Source: Niastella soli
GTDB taxonomy: Bacteria; Bacteroidota; Bacteroidia; Chitinophagales; Chitinophagaceae
Length of the DNA stretch: 64,000 nt
Assembly: GCF_017742245.1 (NCBI RefSeq)
Contig: NZ_JAGHKO010000004.1
Coordinates: forward strand, 1,240,001-1,304,000
Direction: 5' to 3'
Made by a program: the position numbers and the translations under genes. Numbering within the stretch: the first letter of the stretch is position 1; each line of letters opens with the position of its first letter. The notes beneath the pieces were generated by a model that saw only the letters and a program-made list of their open reading frames with translations, had not been told where the DNA came from and did not search any database. This document shows positions 37,567 through 47,814 of the stretch, one piece after another.

Positions 37567-39303
37567 ATGAAAAACTGTTATAAAAAATATATAGTATTTA
37601 CCGCATTCACCATTGCGATGAGTGTCGGCGGCTGCACAAAATTAGATGAGCATGTTTATGATAAAGTGGATGTATCACAGTTCCTCACCAGACGCGACGA
37701 TGTGATCAGGGACTTTTTACGGCCATTTGAACATGCCTATTGGAGCATCCAGGGAAATGATATTTTTGCAGCCAATGAAAATTGTACCGATGAATTAGGC
37801 ACCTTTAACCGCCAGGGCGATTGGCAGGATGGCAACTATTACCAGCGTATGCACAATCACACCTGGACTATCCAGGATAATTTCACAAGCGGCGCCTGGA
37901 CCGCTTTTTACCAGGGTATTGTATTAGCTACAAACTCCCTGCAGGACATGGAAAGTATAACGGACCCGGCTAAACTAAACGTTTCGCAAATTGAGCTGGC
38001 CGACTTTAAAGCCGAGCTCAGGACACTCAGGGCCTGGTTCTATTTAAGAGCATTTGACTTTTACCGGAACATTGAAATTATAACAGATGTAAAACATACC
38101 ACTTCGGGCAATATGCAATCGCCTCCGCAGGAAACCTTTAACTATATAGAATCGGAACTGAAAGCTGCGATATCAGACCTGCCTAAACGCGAAACGCTGG
38201 GTGATAAGGGCATTGGCCGGTGGACACAGGCAGGAGCAGCCGCATTACTGGCTCGCCTGTATCTTAATGCAAAAGTTTATATTGGCCAGGAAAAGTTCAC
38301 CGATTGTGCTACGGTCTGTCAGGATATCATAAATGGTAAATACGGTACTTATAAACTGGATACCCGCTGGGACGCGCCGTTTGACTATACCAATAATACG
38401 GTCAATTCAGAAACGATCTATGGCTTCCCATGCAGTCTTTCCCGTACGCACTGGCAATACGACGGCGGCATGTTCTTCTGGGCAATGACCTATGATGCCG
38501 CGCCACTGTATTGCGGCTTTACAGATTTTAATCAGGCCAACCCCAGGTATGCGCTTCAGCCTGGCAGAGATGTAGATAGTAATGAATACAGCTTTAAGCT
38601 GGGTAAGCCTTTTATAAAATTCCAGCATTATCCAGACGATTATCGCCTGAAACTGTACAAAAATCTGGGTGGTAGCAAACGGGAAGGCATGTTCCTGTTC
38701 GGTTACCTGCCCTACCAGCATGTGGTGAACGGGAATACAGTAACTGACACGGTCAGGGGCAATAAAGGCAATTACCCACTCTTCATTCGCGATCAGGTGG
38801 GCTGGTTCCTGGATGCAAAACCCGGACAGCGGATCTCAGATAAAGAATCCAACATGAACCATGCCGACCATAACTCAGGTATATTCTTCCTTAAATATCC
38901 TTTATATCCCACTCCCGATCCTAATCGTATTACATCTGCTTATGCAGAAGTACGTTTGTCTGAGATCTATTATTCGCTCGCGGAATGTAAATACCGGGCA
39001 GGAGACAAGCCTACTGCTGCCATGCTGCTGAACGCCGTACGCCAGCGCAATTATCCCGCGGGTTCCCCAAGCCTGTATGCTGCTGATGGCAGCAAGTTGA
39101 ACGACCAGGAAATGCTGGATGAATGGGGACGCGAATTTTTTGGCGAGAACCGCCGTCGTACTGATCTCATCCGTTGGGGAGTATTTAACACTGGTATATG
39201 GTGGGATAAACAACCTGACGCCGATGAGCATACGGCCATATTCCCCATAGGCCGGAACATCATGGGTGCTAATCCGCAGTTTACCCAAAACCCCGGTTAT
39301 TGA
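37567..39303 (+). CDS. SusD/RagB-family outer-membrane lipoprotein
   Basis: A 578-residue lipoprotein with lipobox VGGC (Cys about residue 23) and the SusD plan of N-terminal helical TPR-like repeats (AELRTLRAWFYLRAFDFYRNI near 155, the family signature) and a C-terminal part with LSEIYYSLAECKYRAGD and EFFGENRRRTDLIRWG. It lies on the cell surface and hands glycans to the SusC transporter encoded 18 bases upstream. A terminator follows 35 bases after the stop, so the transcriptional unit is only SusC-SusD and contains no enzyme. Confidence 0.95.
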   Translation: MKNCYKKYIVFTAFTIAMSVGGCTKLDEHVYDKVDVSQFLTRRDDVIRDFLRPFEHAYWSIQGNDIFAANENCTDELGTFNRQGDWQDGNYYQRMHNHTWTIQDNFTSGAWTAFYQGIVLATNSLQDMESITDPAKLNVSQIELADFKAELRTLRAWFYLRAFDFYRNIEIITDVKHTTSGNMQSPPQETFNYIESELKAAISDLPKRETLGDKGIGRWTQAGAAALLARLYLNAKVYIGQEKFTDCATVCQDIINGKYGTYKLDTRWDAPFDYTNNTVNSETIYGFPCSLSRTHWQYDGGMFFWAMTYDAAPLYCGFTDFNQANPRYALQPGRDVDSNEYSFKLGKPFIKFQHYPDDYRLKLYKNLGGSKREGMFLFGYLPYQHVVNGNTVTDTVRGNKGNYPLFIRDQVGWFLDAKPGQRISDKESNMNHADHNSGIFFLKYPLYPTPDPNRITSAYAEVRLSEIYYSLAECKYRAGDKPTAAMLLNAVRQRNYPAGSPSLYAADGSKLNDQEMLDEWGREFFGENRRRTDLIRWGVFNTGIWWDKQPDADEHTAIFPIGRNIMGANPQFTQNPGY

Positions 39304-39337
39304 TCTATTTATCACCTATTCTGCAACCCTGGCATAT

Positions 39338-39380
39338 AAAAAAAGAGGGAAACTGTACTATTCCGTTTTCCTCTTTTTTT
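39338..39380 (+). terminator. terminator of the SusC/SusD unit
   Basis: AAAAAAAGAGGGAAAC (39338-39353) pairs with GTTTTCCTCTTTTTTT (39365-39380) with a G-T pair and an 11-base loop; the T run is part of the stem. It can act in both directions. Confidence 0.8.
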
Positions 39381-39507
39381 ATACTGATCCACAATACATT
39401 GTTTACATACCTCGTTGTCACCTCTTAACGGCCTTTTTTTCTAACAATTATAGTATTACTTTGGCGACGGCGCAAGACTACGCTTCTAAAAAGGACAATT
39501 TTATAGA

Positions 39508-40164
39508 ATGAAGAATATACTCCTAACCCTTTTTATTGCAATTTCAATCAACTCTTTCGGACAAGAGTGGACCGACCTTAAGGTGGATTCAGTGCTGACG
39601 CTAAAGCTGCCTGACAACTACCATATTTATGACACCCTTGGGATAAAGGTATTTACTGGTATACTCGAAAATGCAGTGGTCTCCGTTTCCATAGGCGAAA
39701 ATGTTAAGACTGTTAAAGATGAAAAGTTGCTGTTGGTGTGGTACAACAGTTTCAAAGAGTCGAGTGTTAAAGCAAACCACGGGCAATTGATTAAAGACCA
39801 GATTATAGAAGCCGGTGGACTTAAAATGATTCGATTTTCGTTTCATATGGAAAAAGATGGAGAAAAGAAAGTCAAACACAGCATAGTTGCCGTTGTCAAT
39901 AATAAATTTTATACTATTAGTTTTACCGAAGCAGAATCGCCGTCCGGGGAAATGGAAAAGACCCGGGAAAAGTTTTTCTCTTCCATGAAATTTCCTCCCG
40001 GCCTTGGGCTGAACAATCAACTTAGTGCAAAAGACCGAGATGAAATGGCCTACAACCAGGGAGAACTGCTTGGAAAAATTACTGTTGGGTTGCTAATAGG
40101 ATTGGCGGTTTGGTTTTCAACAAGACGTAAGAAGAAAGATAGACCAACCTCTGCAGTAAGATGA
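39508..40164 (+). CDS. exported membrane-anchored protein of unknown function
   Basis: A 218-residue protein with a signal peptide (MKNILLTLFIAISINSFGQ), a soluble domain of about 150 residues containing mixed strands and helices (LTLKLPDNYHIYDTLGIKVFTG, HSIVAVVNNKFYTISF), and a C-terminal membrane helix (LLGKITVGLLIGLAVWF, about 188-205) followed by a basic tail. The layout resembles periplasmic domains of the type seen in DcrB/PsbP-like proteins, but this is weak. It is a single-gene unit bracketed by terminators. Confidence 0.7.
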   Translation: MKNILLTLFIAISINSFGQEWTDLKVDSVLTLKLPDNYHIYDTLGIKVFTGILENAVVSVSIGENVKTVKDEKLLLVWYNSFKESSVKANHGQLIKDQIIEAGGLKMIRFSFHMEKDGEKKVKHSIVAVVNNKFYTISFTEAESPSGEMEKTREKFFSSMKFPPGLGLNNQLSAKDRDEMAYNQGELLGKITVGLLIGLAVWFSTRRKKKDRPTSAVR

Positions 40165-40207
40165 AATACGCTTACGCATGATATAGCCAGCGGCGAAAAG
40201 AAAACTA

Positions 40208-40241
40208 AAGGCCACTTCAGATTCGCTTTTGAAGTGGCCTT
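40208..40241 (+). terminator. terminator after the exported protein gene
   Basis: AAGGCCACTTC (40208-40218) and GAAGTGGCCTT (40231-40241) form a perfect 11-bp stem with a 12-base loop, followed by TGTTTTAT. It is 44 bases past the stop codon. Confidence 0.85.
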
Positions 40242-40300
40242 GTTTTATAAAGCCATTACCTGCATTTAAAGATTGACCGTTGTTTTATTTCCGGGGCTAC

Positions 40301-40549
40301 CTACTTTACCAAAAACGCATCCAATGCCCGGGTGGGCCGGCCATCCTCTCCCCAGGCGCTTAATGGGTATTTACTCCAGCTTCTTGCCCCTTCTGGTTCC
40401 CAATAAATAACACCAAGGCCTTTTTTACCAGGTACTGCTTTGACCTTCTTTTGCACAGCAACCAACATCTCATACGTGTTATCAGGCCTGGTATCCTCCC
40501 CTCCTATTTCCACTACCATAACTTCCTTACCATGGCGGGGTGTACTCAA
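40301..40549 (-). pseudogene. C-terminal fragment of a GH53 endo-beta-1,4-galactanase
   Basis: The 82 residues match only the last quarter of glycoside hydrolase family 53: KEVMVVEIGG contains the catalytic nucleophile glutamate of the family, and GLGVIYWEPEGA is its C-terminal signature. The first 250 or so residues, including the acid/base glutamate and any signal peptide, are missing. The similarity ends at about 40535, exactly where an unrelated fragment on the other strand begins. GH53 enzymes cut arabinogalactan; the adjacent SusC/SusD pair may once have served such a substrate. Confidence 0.75.
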
Positions 40550-40887
40550 CCCTGACGATCGTTTTCTCCGCGCCTGGCGGCGAGAGTATGGCCATTACAC
40601 TTGCTACCAACAATGCTTTTAGCAAAAAAGAATATGTAGTAAGACCTGTCTCAAAACCAGGTATTGACAATGCACAAATGATGTATCACTCAAAGGACCA
40701 AAAGATCTTTGAAGCTGCCGGAAAAACAGGGACCGGAACGGTTAGCATTACAAAACTGACAAACGATACCGTGACGGGCATATTTTCAGGTAAGTTTAAA
40801 CAACAGGGGAAACCCGAAAATACGCTTGTAATAAAGGGCGGGCATTTTACTGCAACGTTGACTGGTGCTGAACCAGATAATAATTAA
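40549..40887 (+). pseudogene. C-terminal fragment of a small secreted beta-sandwich protein (DUF6252-like)
   Basis: An open frame of about 113 residues without a signal peptide or credible start codon. It resembles the C-terminal half of small lipoproteins of the DUF6252 kind: strands ending in GTVSITKLTNDTVTGIFSGKF and a closing GHFTATLTG. Its apparent 5' end coincides with the broken end of the GH53 fragment on the opposite strand, so both genes seem to have lost their N-terminal parts in a single deletion or rearrangement. The family name is a weak guess; the truncation is clear. Confidence 0.5.
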
Positions 40888-41149
40888 TGTGCACGGGAAC
40901 CGGACACAGCTGGTCGAACGAAAATTCTTTAAATCAGACATTTTTACCAACCCTGCCGAACAATCAACCAATTTCCAATGTTACTTCCTGGTTAATTTTG
41001 ATCTAACATTCCTTTCATGCTATTATAAAAGGAATGGGGACAATTTATTACAGCAACTGCTATGATATTAAAACTTATTGGGAGTATAATATTAAATACA
41101 CCTTGGTTATCCGTGTTCGTGCTTTCTTCATATAGATTAAATTATTTGT

Positions 41150-42043
41150 ATGAAGAGCGCTAGTCCCGTTTACCTGCATTCAATTAAGGACATGAATGAT
41201 CTTACCGGTCATACATGGCACATGGAAGGTTTGCGGGTTTTGATAAAAAAGCCTGAGCATGCCAAGCCGCCCTTTACTCATCCATTTCGTACTGATTCCT
41301 ATTGGGTATTGCTGGTCATGGATGATTCTTTAACTATCCAATTGAACGGAGAAGAACATGTTGTAAAAGAAAATGATCTGTTGATCATTCCACCGCATAT
41401 GGTGCGTCAGTCAGACGGAACCAATAATTGTAAAGCAGCCTGCGTGGCATTTACGCCAGACTTTCTGTTAGATTCAGGTCTTTCACAAAGACATATTGAT
41501 CTATTTGAATTCCTTTTAAATAGTCGCAGCACGCATCTCCACCTGGATCCCGACGATGCGTCCCGGTTCATGACCCTGATCGCCCTGTTGCAGGAAAAGA
41601 ACTTCTCCCGGGACCAACATCCATTTTCCGCCGAAGTAGTACGTCATTTCTTTAATGTGTTCCAGTTTGAACTGGCCGGGCTTTATCACAAATATTCAAA
41701 TCAGAAAAAAACAGTACACGATCACAAAGAGGAGATCCTATGGAGGTTCCTTGGTTTGTTATCGAAACATATAAAAACAGAGCGCAGTTTACTGTTCTAT
41801 GCTAACAGGTTGTACGTAACGCCAAAGTATCTCACACAAACGGTAAAGAAACTCACCGGCAAAACAGCAGGAAAATATATTGACGATCTGGTAATTGTAG
41901 AAGCCAAAAATTTATTGCGCGACCCATCTTTGAGCATTGCACAGGTAGCAGACCTGCTTTATTTCAGCGACCAGTTCTTCTTCAGCAAATTCTTTAAACG
42001 TTATACCGGAATTACCCCCTCTAACTATCGAAAAAGCGTTTAG
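41150..42043 (+). CDS. AraC-family regulator upstream of the sphingolipid cluster
   Basis: A 297-residue AraC protein: an N-terminal cupin sensor (about 1-175, with TIQLNGEEHVVKENDLLIIPP) and a C-terminal double helix-turn-helix (about 195-297, ending in FFFSKFFKRYTGITPSNYRKS). The C-terminal half closely resembles that of the AraC protein at 53902, with the same GKTAG-x-x-IDD and EAK-x-LL stretches. The two flank the lipid operon and may share its control. The gap to the next gene is 269 bases and contains the operon promoter. Confidence 0.9.
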   Translation: MKSASPVYLHSIKDMNDLTGHTWHMEGLRVLIKKPEHAKPPFTHPFRTDSYWVLLVMDDSLTIQLNGEEHVVKENDLLIIPPHMVRQSDGTNNCKAACVAFTPDFLLDSGLSQRHIDLFEFLLNSRSTHLHLDPDDASRFMTLIALLQEKNFSRDQHPFSAEVVRHFFNVFQFELAGLYHKYSNQKKTVHDHKEEILWRFLGLLSKHIKTERSLLFYANRLYVTPKYLTQTVKKLTGKTAGKYIDDLVIVEAKNLLRDPSLSIAQVADLLYFSDQFFFSKFFKRYTGITPSNYRKSV

Positions 42044-42240
42044 ATAGATTATTACGTTTTCCTTTTAGACATAGCCCATACCGGTTTATGCGGGCAGCTA
42101 TGCATACATACTATCATTCATTATAGCAGCGCAATACAACCCTGATCTGCCTTTTGTTCAGAGGTGTAAAACATTTTTTAATTCAACAGGCGATAACACA
42201 GATAGAGGAATTTTAGACATATTCCGGAGACTTTCTGACA

Positions 42241-42271
42241 TTGCGCTTATGTTGTTCTCGTTCCAACTTTG
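42241..42271 (+). promoter_or_regulatory. probable promoter of the inositol-sphingolipid operon
   Basis: TTG at 42241-42243 and CAACTTTG at 42264-42271 (one mismatch from TAnnTTTG) are 20 bases apart, as in the Bacteroidota sigma-A promoter, and lie 42 bases before the ATG at 42313. It is the only good candidate in the gap behind the AraC gene. Confidence 0.5.
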
Positions 42272-42294
42272 CACCCGTAGAATGGATCATATAA

Positions 42295-44638
<2,344 letters not shown>

Positions 44639-44642
<4 letters not shown>

Positions 44643-45634
44643 AAGAAAAGGTATTGATAACGGGCGCAAGCGGCTTCATAGGATTTCACCTCATTGAAGA
44701 ATTGCTGCTCAGGAAACTGGATGTTTATGCCGCAGTCAGGCCAGGCAGTAACATAAAACACCTGAAAGAATTCAATATCAGGTTTTGCGAACTGGATTAC
44801 ACCAATGAGCAACTGCTGGCGAAACAATTAGCCGCCGGTGGCTTTAATTATATCATTCATGCGGCCGGCGCTACCCGGGCCCGCTCACAGCAAATGTATG
44901 ATACGATCAATGCCTCCTATGCATTTAACCTGGCAAGCGCTGCTGTAGAAGCACTGGGAAGGGAACTAAAAAAGTTTGTCTTAGTGAGCAGCCTGGCTGC
45001 AGTGGGTCCGCTGGACAGCAGGCTTCGGTTGATCACTGAAGACACAACAGCAGCACCGGTAACAGCCTACGGAAGAAGTAAACTGCTTGCAGAGCAAAAA
45101 TTAAAAACATTGTTATCGCTTCCGTTGATAATAATGCGCCCTACTGCTGTGTATGGTCCGCGCGAACGGGATATCTTTATTATGCTGCGATCCATCCATC
45201 GCGGTATAGAACCCTATATCGGCCGGGTTGTTGATCAACACCTAAGCTTCATATATGTGAAGGACCTGGCCGCAGTGACAATTAATTCGCTATTCTCCAA
45301 CCTGTCTAATGAAACGTTCAACATATCCGATGGAGAGAGCTATGATCAATATGAGCTCGCCAATGTTGCCAAACAAATACTGAACAAAAAGACATTACGA
45401 TTGCACTTGCCATACAGAATGGTCAAAGGGATGGCTTTTGCTATGGAAAAATGGAGTGGGTGGCGTGGAAAAACGCCGGTACTGAACAGGGAAAAGCTGC
45501 ATGAACTCACAGCGATCAACTGGGAATGCAGTATTGAAAAAGCAAAAACACAGCTGTCTTTTTCTCCCCGGTATTCGTTGAAACAGGGGCTTTGGGAAAC
45601 ATTGCAATGGTATCGTTTAAACAAGTGGTTATAA
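44639..45634 (+). CDS. NAD(P)-dependent epimerase-fold reductase, probable ceramide/3-ketosphinganine reductase
   Basis: A 331-residue extended short-chain dehydrogenase: nucleotide-binding GASGFIG at residues 9-15, VSSLAAVGP near 118, and the active-site AYGRSK (Tyr-x3-Lys) near 144. It follows serine palmitoyltransferase and the acyltransferase with 4-base overlaps. In Caulobacter and Bacteroides a reductase of this broad type (CerR) reduces the 3-keto group of the sphingoid base or of oxo-ceramide, so this role is proposed here. Sugar-nucleotide epimerases have the same fold, and position is the main argument. Confidence 0.8.
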
Positions 45635-45659
45635 TTAATATAAGAAAAATTAAGGTTTT

Positions 45660-46988
45660 ATGAAAGAACAAATGTTGCCGGCAGAAGGAAAACTAGGCAT
45701 TCTGCTTCCGGGCCTGGGTGCTGTAGCCTCTACTATGATCGCAGGTGTTATTGCCAGCAGGAAGGGATTGGCTAAACCAATCGGATCGTATACCCAAACC
45801 GGTCATATTGAGCTGGCAGATGGAAAGGGAGATCGTTACCCCCTTATTAAGGATTTCGTACCGCTGGCGTCACTGGAAGATATAGTATTTGGCGGATGGG
45901 ACATCTATGAAGACAATGTATTTCAGGCAGCCAGTCAGGCACGTGTGCTTGACCAGCATTTACTGAATGCCATCAGACCCGAGTTGGAAGTGATCAAACC
46001 CATGAAAGCTGTTTTTGACAGGAATTATGTTAGGAACCTGGATGGCACCTTCATTAAGCAAACCGCTACTAAATGGGATGCCGCCCAGGAACTGATCAGG
46101 GATATTGAAACGTTCAAAAAAGAAAACAACCTAAACCGGGTGGTGATCGTATGGACCGGCTCAACTGAAAAGTACCTCGAGCAATCGGCAGTACATGAAA
46201 CCATCGCTTCTTTTGAAGCAGGGTTGAAAAATAATGATCCGGCAATTGCTCCCAGTATGGTGTATGCATATGCAGCCGTAAGTGCAGGTATTCCTTTTAT
46301 CAACGGAGCTCCCAACCTCACCACCGATATTCCGGCCATTGTACAGCTGGCCCATAAAACAAAAACACCCATCGGCGGCAAGGATTTCAAAACAGGACAA
46401 ACACTGATGAAAACCATCGTAGCGCCCGGCCTGGCAGCCCGCTCATTAGGAGTTACCGGCTGGTTCTCTACCAACATCCTGGGCAACCGCGATGGGCTGG
46501 TGCTGGATGATGAACAAAACTTCAAAACAAAAGAGGTGTCAAAGCTGGGCGTACTGGAAGATATCCTGCGACCCGATCTGCACCCTGATCTTTATGGGGA
46601 ATTGTATCATAAGATCCGTATCAATTATTATCCGCCACATGGAGATAACAAGGAAAGCTGGGACAATATCGACATTTTCGGCTGGCTCAATTATCCCATG
46701 CAGATCAAGATCAATTTCCTTTGCCGCGATTCTATTCTGGCTGCCCCCATTGTACTGGACCTGGCGCTTTTTGCCGACCTGGCCCAACGTGCAGGCATGT
46801 ACGGAGTACAGGACTGGTTGTCGTTTTATCTTAAATCGCCCCAAACGCAAGCGGGAGTACCAGCGGAGAACGATATATTCAAACAACTAAACACATTGAA
46901 AGAGGTGTTACGAGAAATGATGCAGGGTCAAACACAGGAGTTGCCGGCAGCAATAATCCGTACCAAAGCAACAGAGCAGTTGGTATGA
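45660..46988 (+). CDS. ino1: myo-inositol-1-phosphate synthase
   Basis: A 442-residue protein of the NAD-dependent inositol-3-phosphate synthase family: an N-terminal GILLPGLGAVAST Rossmann motif (a typical GxGxxxS/T variant), VVIVWTGSTEKY near 165, GIPFINGAPNLTTDIP near 210, GGKDFKTGQT near 240 and the C-terminal GWLNYPMQIKINFLCRDSILAAPIVLDLA (in two parts about 335-365). It isomerises glucose-6-phosphate to inositol-1-phosphate in the cytoplasm and thus supplies the head group for the inositol lipids. It lies 25 bases behind the SDR reductase gene and overlaps the PgpA-like gene by 4 bases. Confidence 0.95.
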   Translation: MKEQMLPAEGKLGILLPGLGAVASTMIAGVIASRKGLAKPIGSYTQTGHIELADGKGDRYPLIKDFVPLASLEDIVFGGWDIYEDNVFQAASQARVLDQHLLNAIRPELEVIKPMKAVFDRNYVRNLDGTFIKQTATKWDAAQELIRDIETFKKENNLNRVVIVWTGSTEKYLEQSAVHETIASFEAGLKNNDPAIAPSMVYAYAAVSAGIPFINGAPNLTTDIPAIVQLAHKTKTPIGGKDFKTGQTLMKTIVAPGLAARSLGVTGWFSTNILGNRDGLVLDDEQNFKTKEVSKLGVLEDILRPDLHPDLYGELYHKIRINYYPPHGDNKESWDNIDIFGWLNYPMQIKINFLCRDSILAAPIVLDLALFADLAQRAGMYGVQDWLSFYLKSPQTQAGVPAENDIFKQLNTLKEVLREMMQGQTQELPAAIIRTKATEQLV

Positions 46989-47431
46989 GAACGATTGCCA
47001 GCATCATAGCGACTGCAGGCGGAATTGGCTTCCTTGTTAAGGGTGGAGGCACAGCCGCTGCAGTTGTTTTTTGTATAGCCTGGTATTTTTTCCCCATAGG
47101 CTATGTTTACCAGACTTTGTTGCTAATAGCAGTACTAATAGCCGGTATATGGAGCGCCACCAAAATGGAAACTATATGGGAACATGATAGCAGCAAGATC
47201 GTAATAGATGAAGTAGCAGGCATGATGATAACACTGGCCTTTTTACCACATAATGGCATCTATATCGTTACCGGCTGTGTACTCTTCCGCTTTTTTGATA
47301 TAGTGAAACCATTGGGCATCAAACAGGCAGAATCGCTGCCCCGGGGTTTAGGTGTAATGGCTGACGATCTGCTGGCAGGCATTTATGGGCAGCTGATATT
47401 GCGGGCAATAGTGATGGGTAAATTGTTATAA
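46985..47431 (+). CDS. PgpA-like phosphatase, probably dephosphorylating phosphatidylinositol phosphate
   Basis: A 148-residue membrane protein of the phosphatidylglycerophosphatase A family. It has the family motifs IVIDEVAGMM, FRFFDIVKPLGIKQAE and GLGVMADDLLAG, and three to four membrane helices. Since it overlaps the inositol-phosphate synthase gene and shares an operon with a CDP-alcohol phosphatidyltransferase, I infer that it removes the phosphate from phosphatidylinositol phosphate to give phosphatidylinositol, as proposed for the homologous gene in the Bacteroides inositol-lipid cluster. A role in phosphatidylglycerol synthesis is the alternative. Confidence 0.82.
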   Translation: MRTIASIIATAGGIGFLVKGGGTAAAVVFCIAWYFFPIGYVYQTLLLIAVLIAGIWSATKMETIWEHDSSKIVIDEVAGMMITLAFLPHNGIYIVTGCVLFRFFDIVKPLGIKQAESLPRGLGVMADDLLAGIYGQLILRAIVMGKLL

Positions 47432-47433
47432 CG

Positions 47434-47814
47434 ATGATCACTTTTCTGAAAGCCAATATAGCATCGCTGATAGCTTCGCTAAGTGATTTTATAATGACCG
47501 TACTACTGGTACAATGGGGTAAAACGGCCGTGGTAACAGCTGCAGCATCAGGTACTATAACAGGAGGCATTATTAATTTTTTGATAGGCAGGCATTGGGT
47601 TTTCAGGGCAGGAGATGAAAAAGCAGCAAGGCAACTATGGAAGTATGCGCTGGTATGGACCGGCAATTTGCTATTGAACACAGGTGGTGTATATGTATTG
47701 ACCAGCCAGGCCGGTTTGCATTACACACTTTCAAAAGTAATGACATCCCTGCTGGTTGCTTTCCTGTACAATTATCCCCTGCAAAAGAATTTCGTGTTCA
47801 GCAATAATTGTTAG
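47434..47814 (+). CDS. GtrA-family membrane protein
   Basis: A 126-residue protein with four predicted membrane helices and the GtrA family signature (NFLIGRHWVF near residue 46, NYPLQKNFVF near the C-terminus). GtrA proteins are small and are thought to help move or present lipid-linked sugars in the inner membrane. Its position inside the operon, 2 bases after the PgpA-like gene, suggests a part in trans-membrane movement or glycosylation of the inositol lipid. This is inference. Confidence 0.82.
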   Translation: MITFLKANIASLIASLSDFIMTVLLVQWGKTAVVTAAASGTITGGIINFLIGRHWVFRAGDEKAARQLWKYALVWTGNLLLNTGGVYVLTSQAGLHYTLSKVMTSLLVAFLYNYPLQKNFVFSNNC

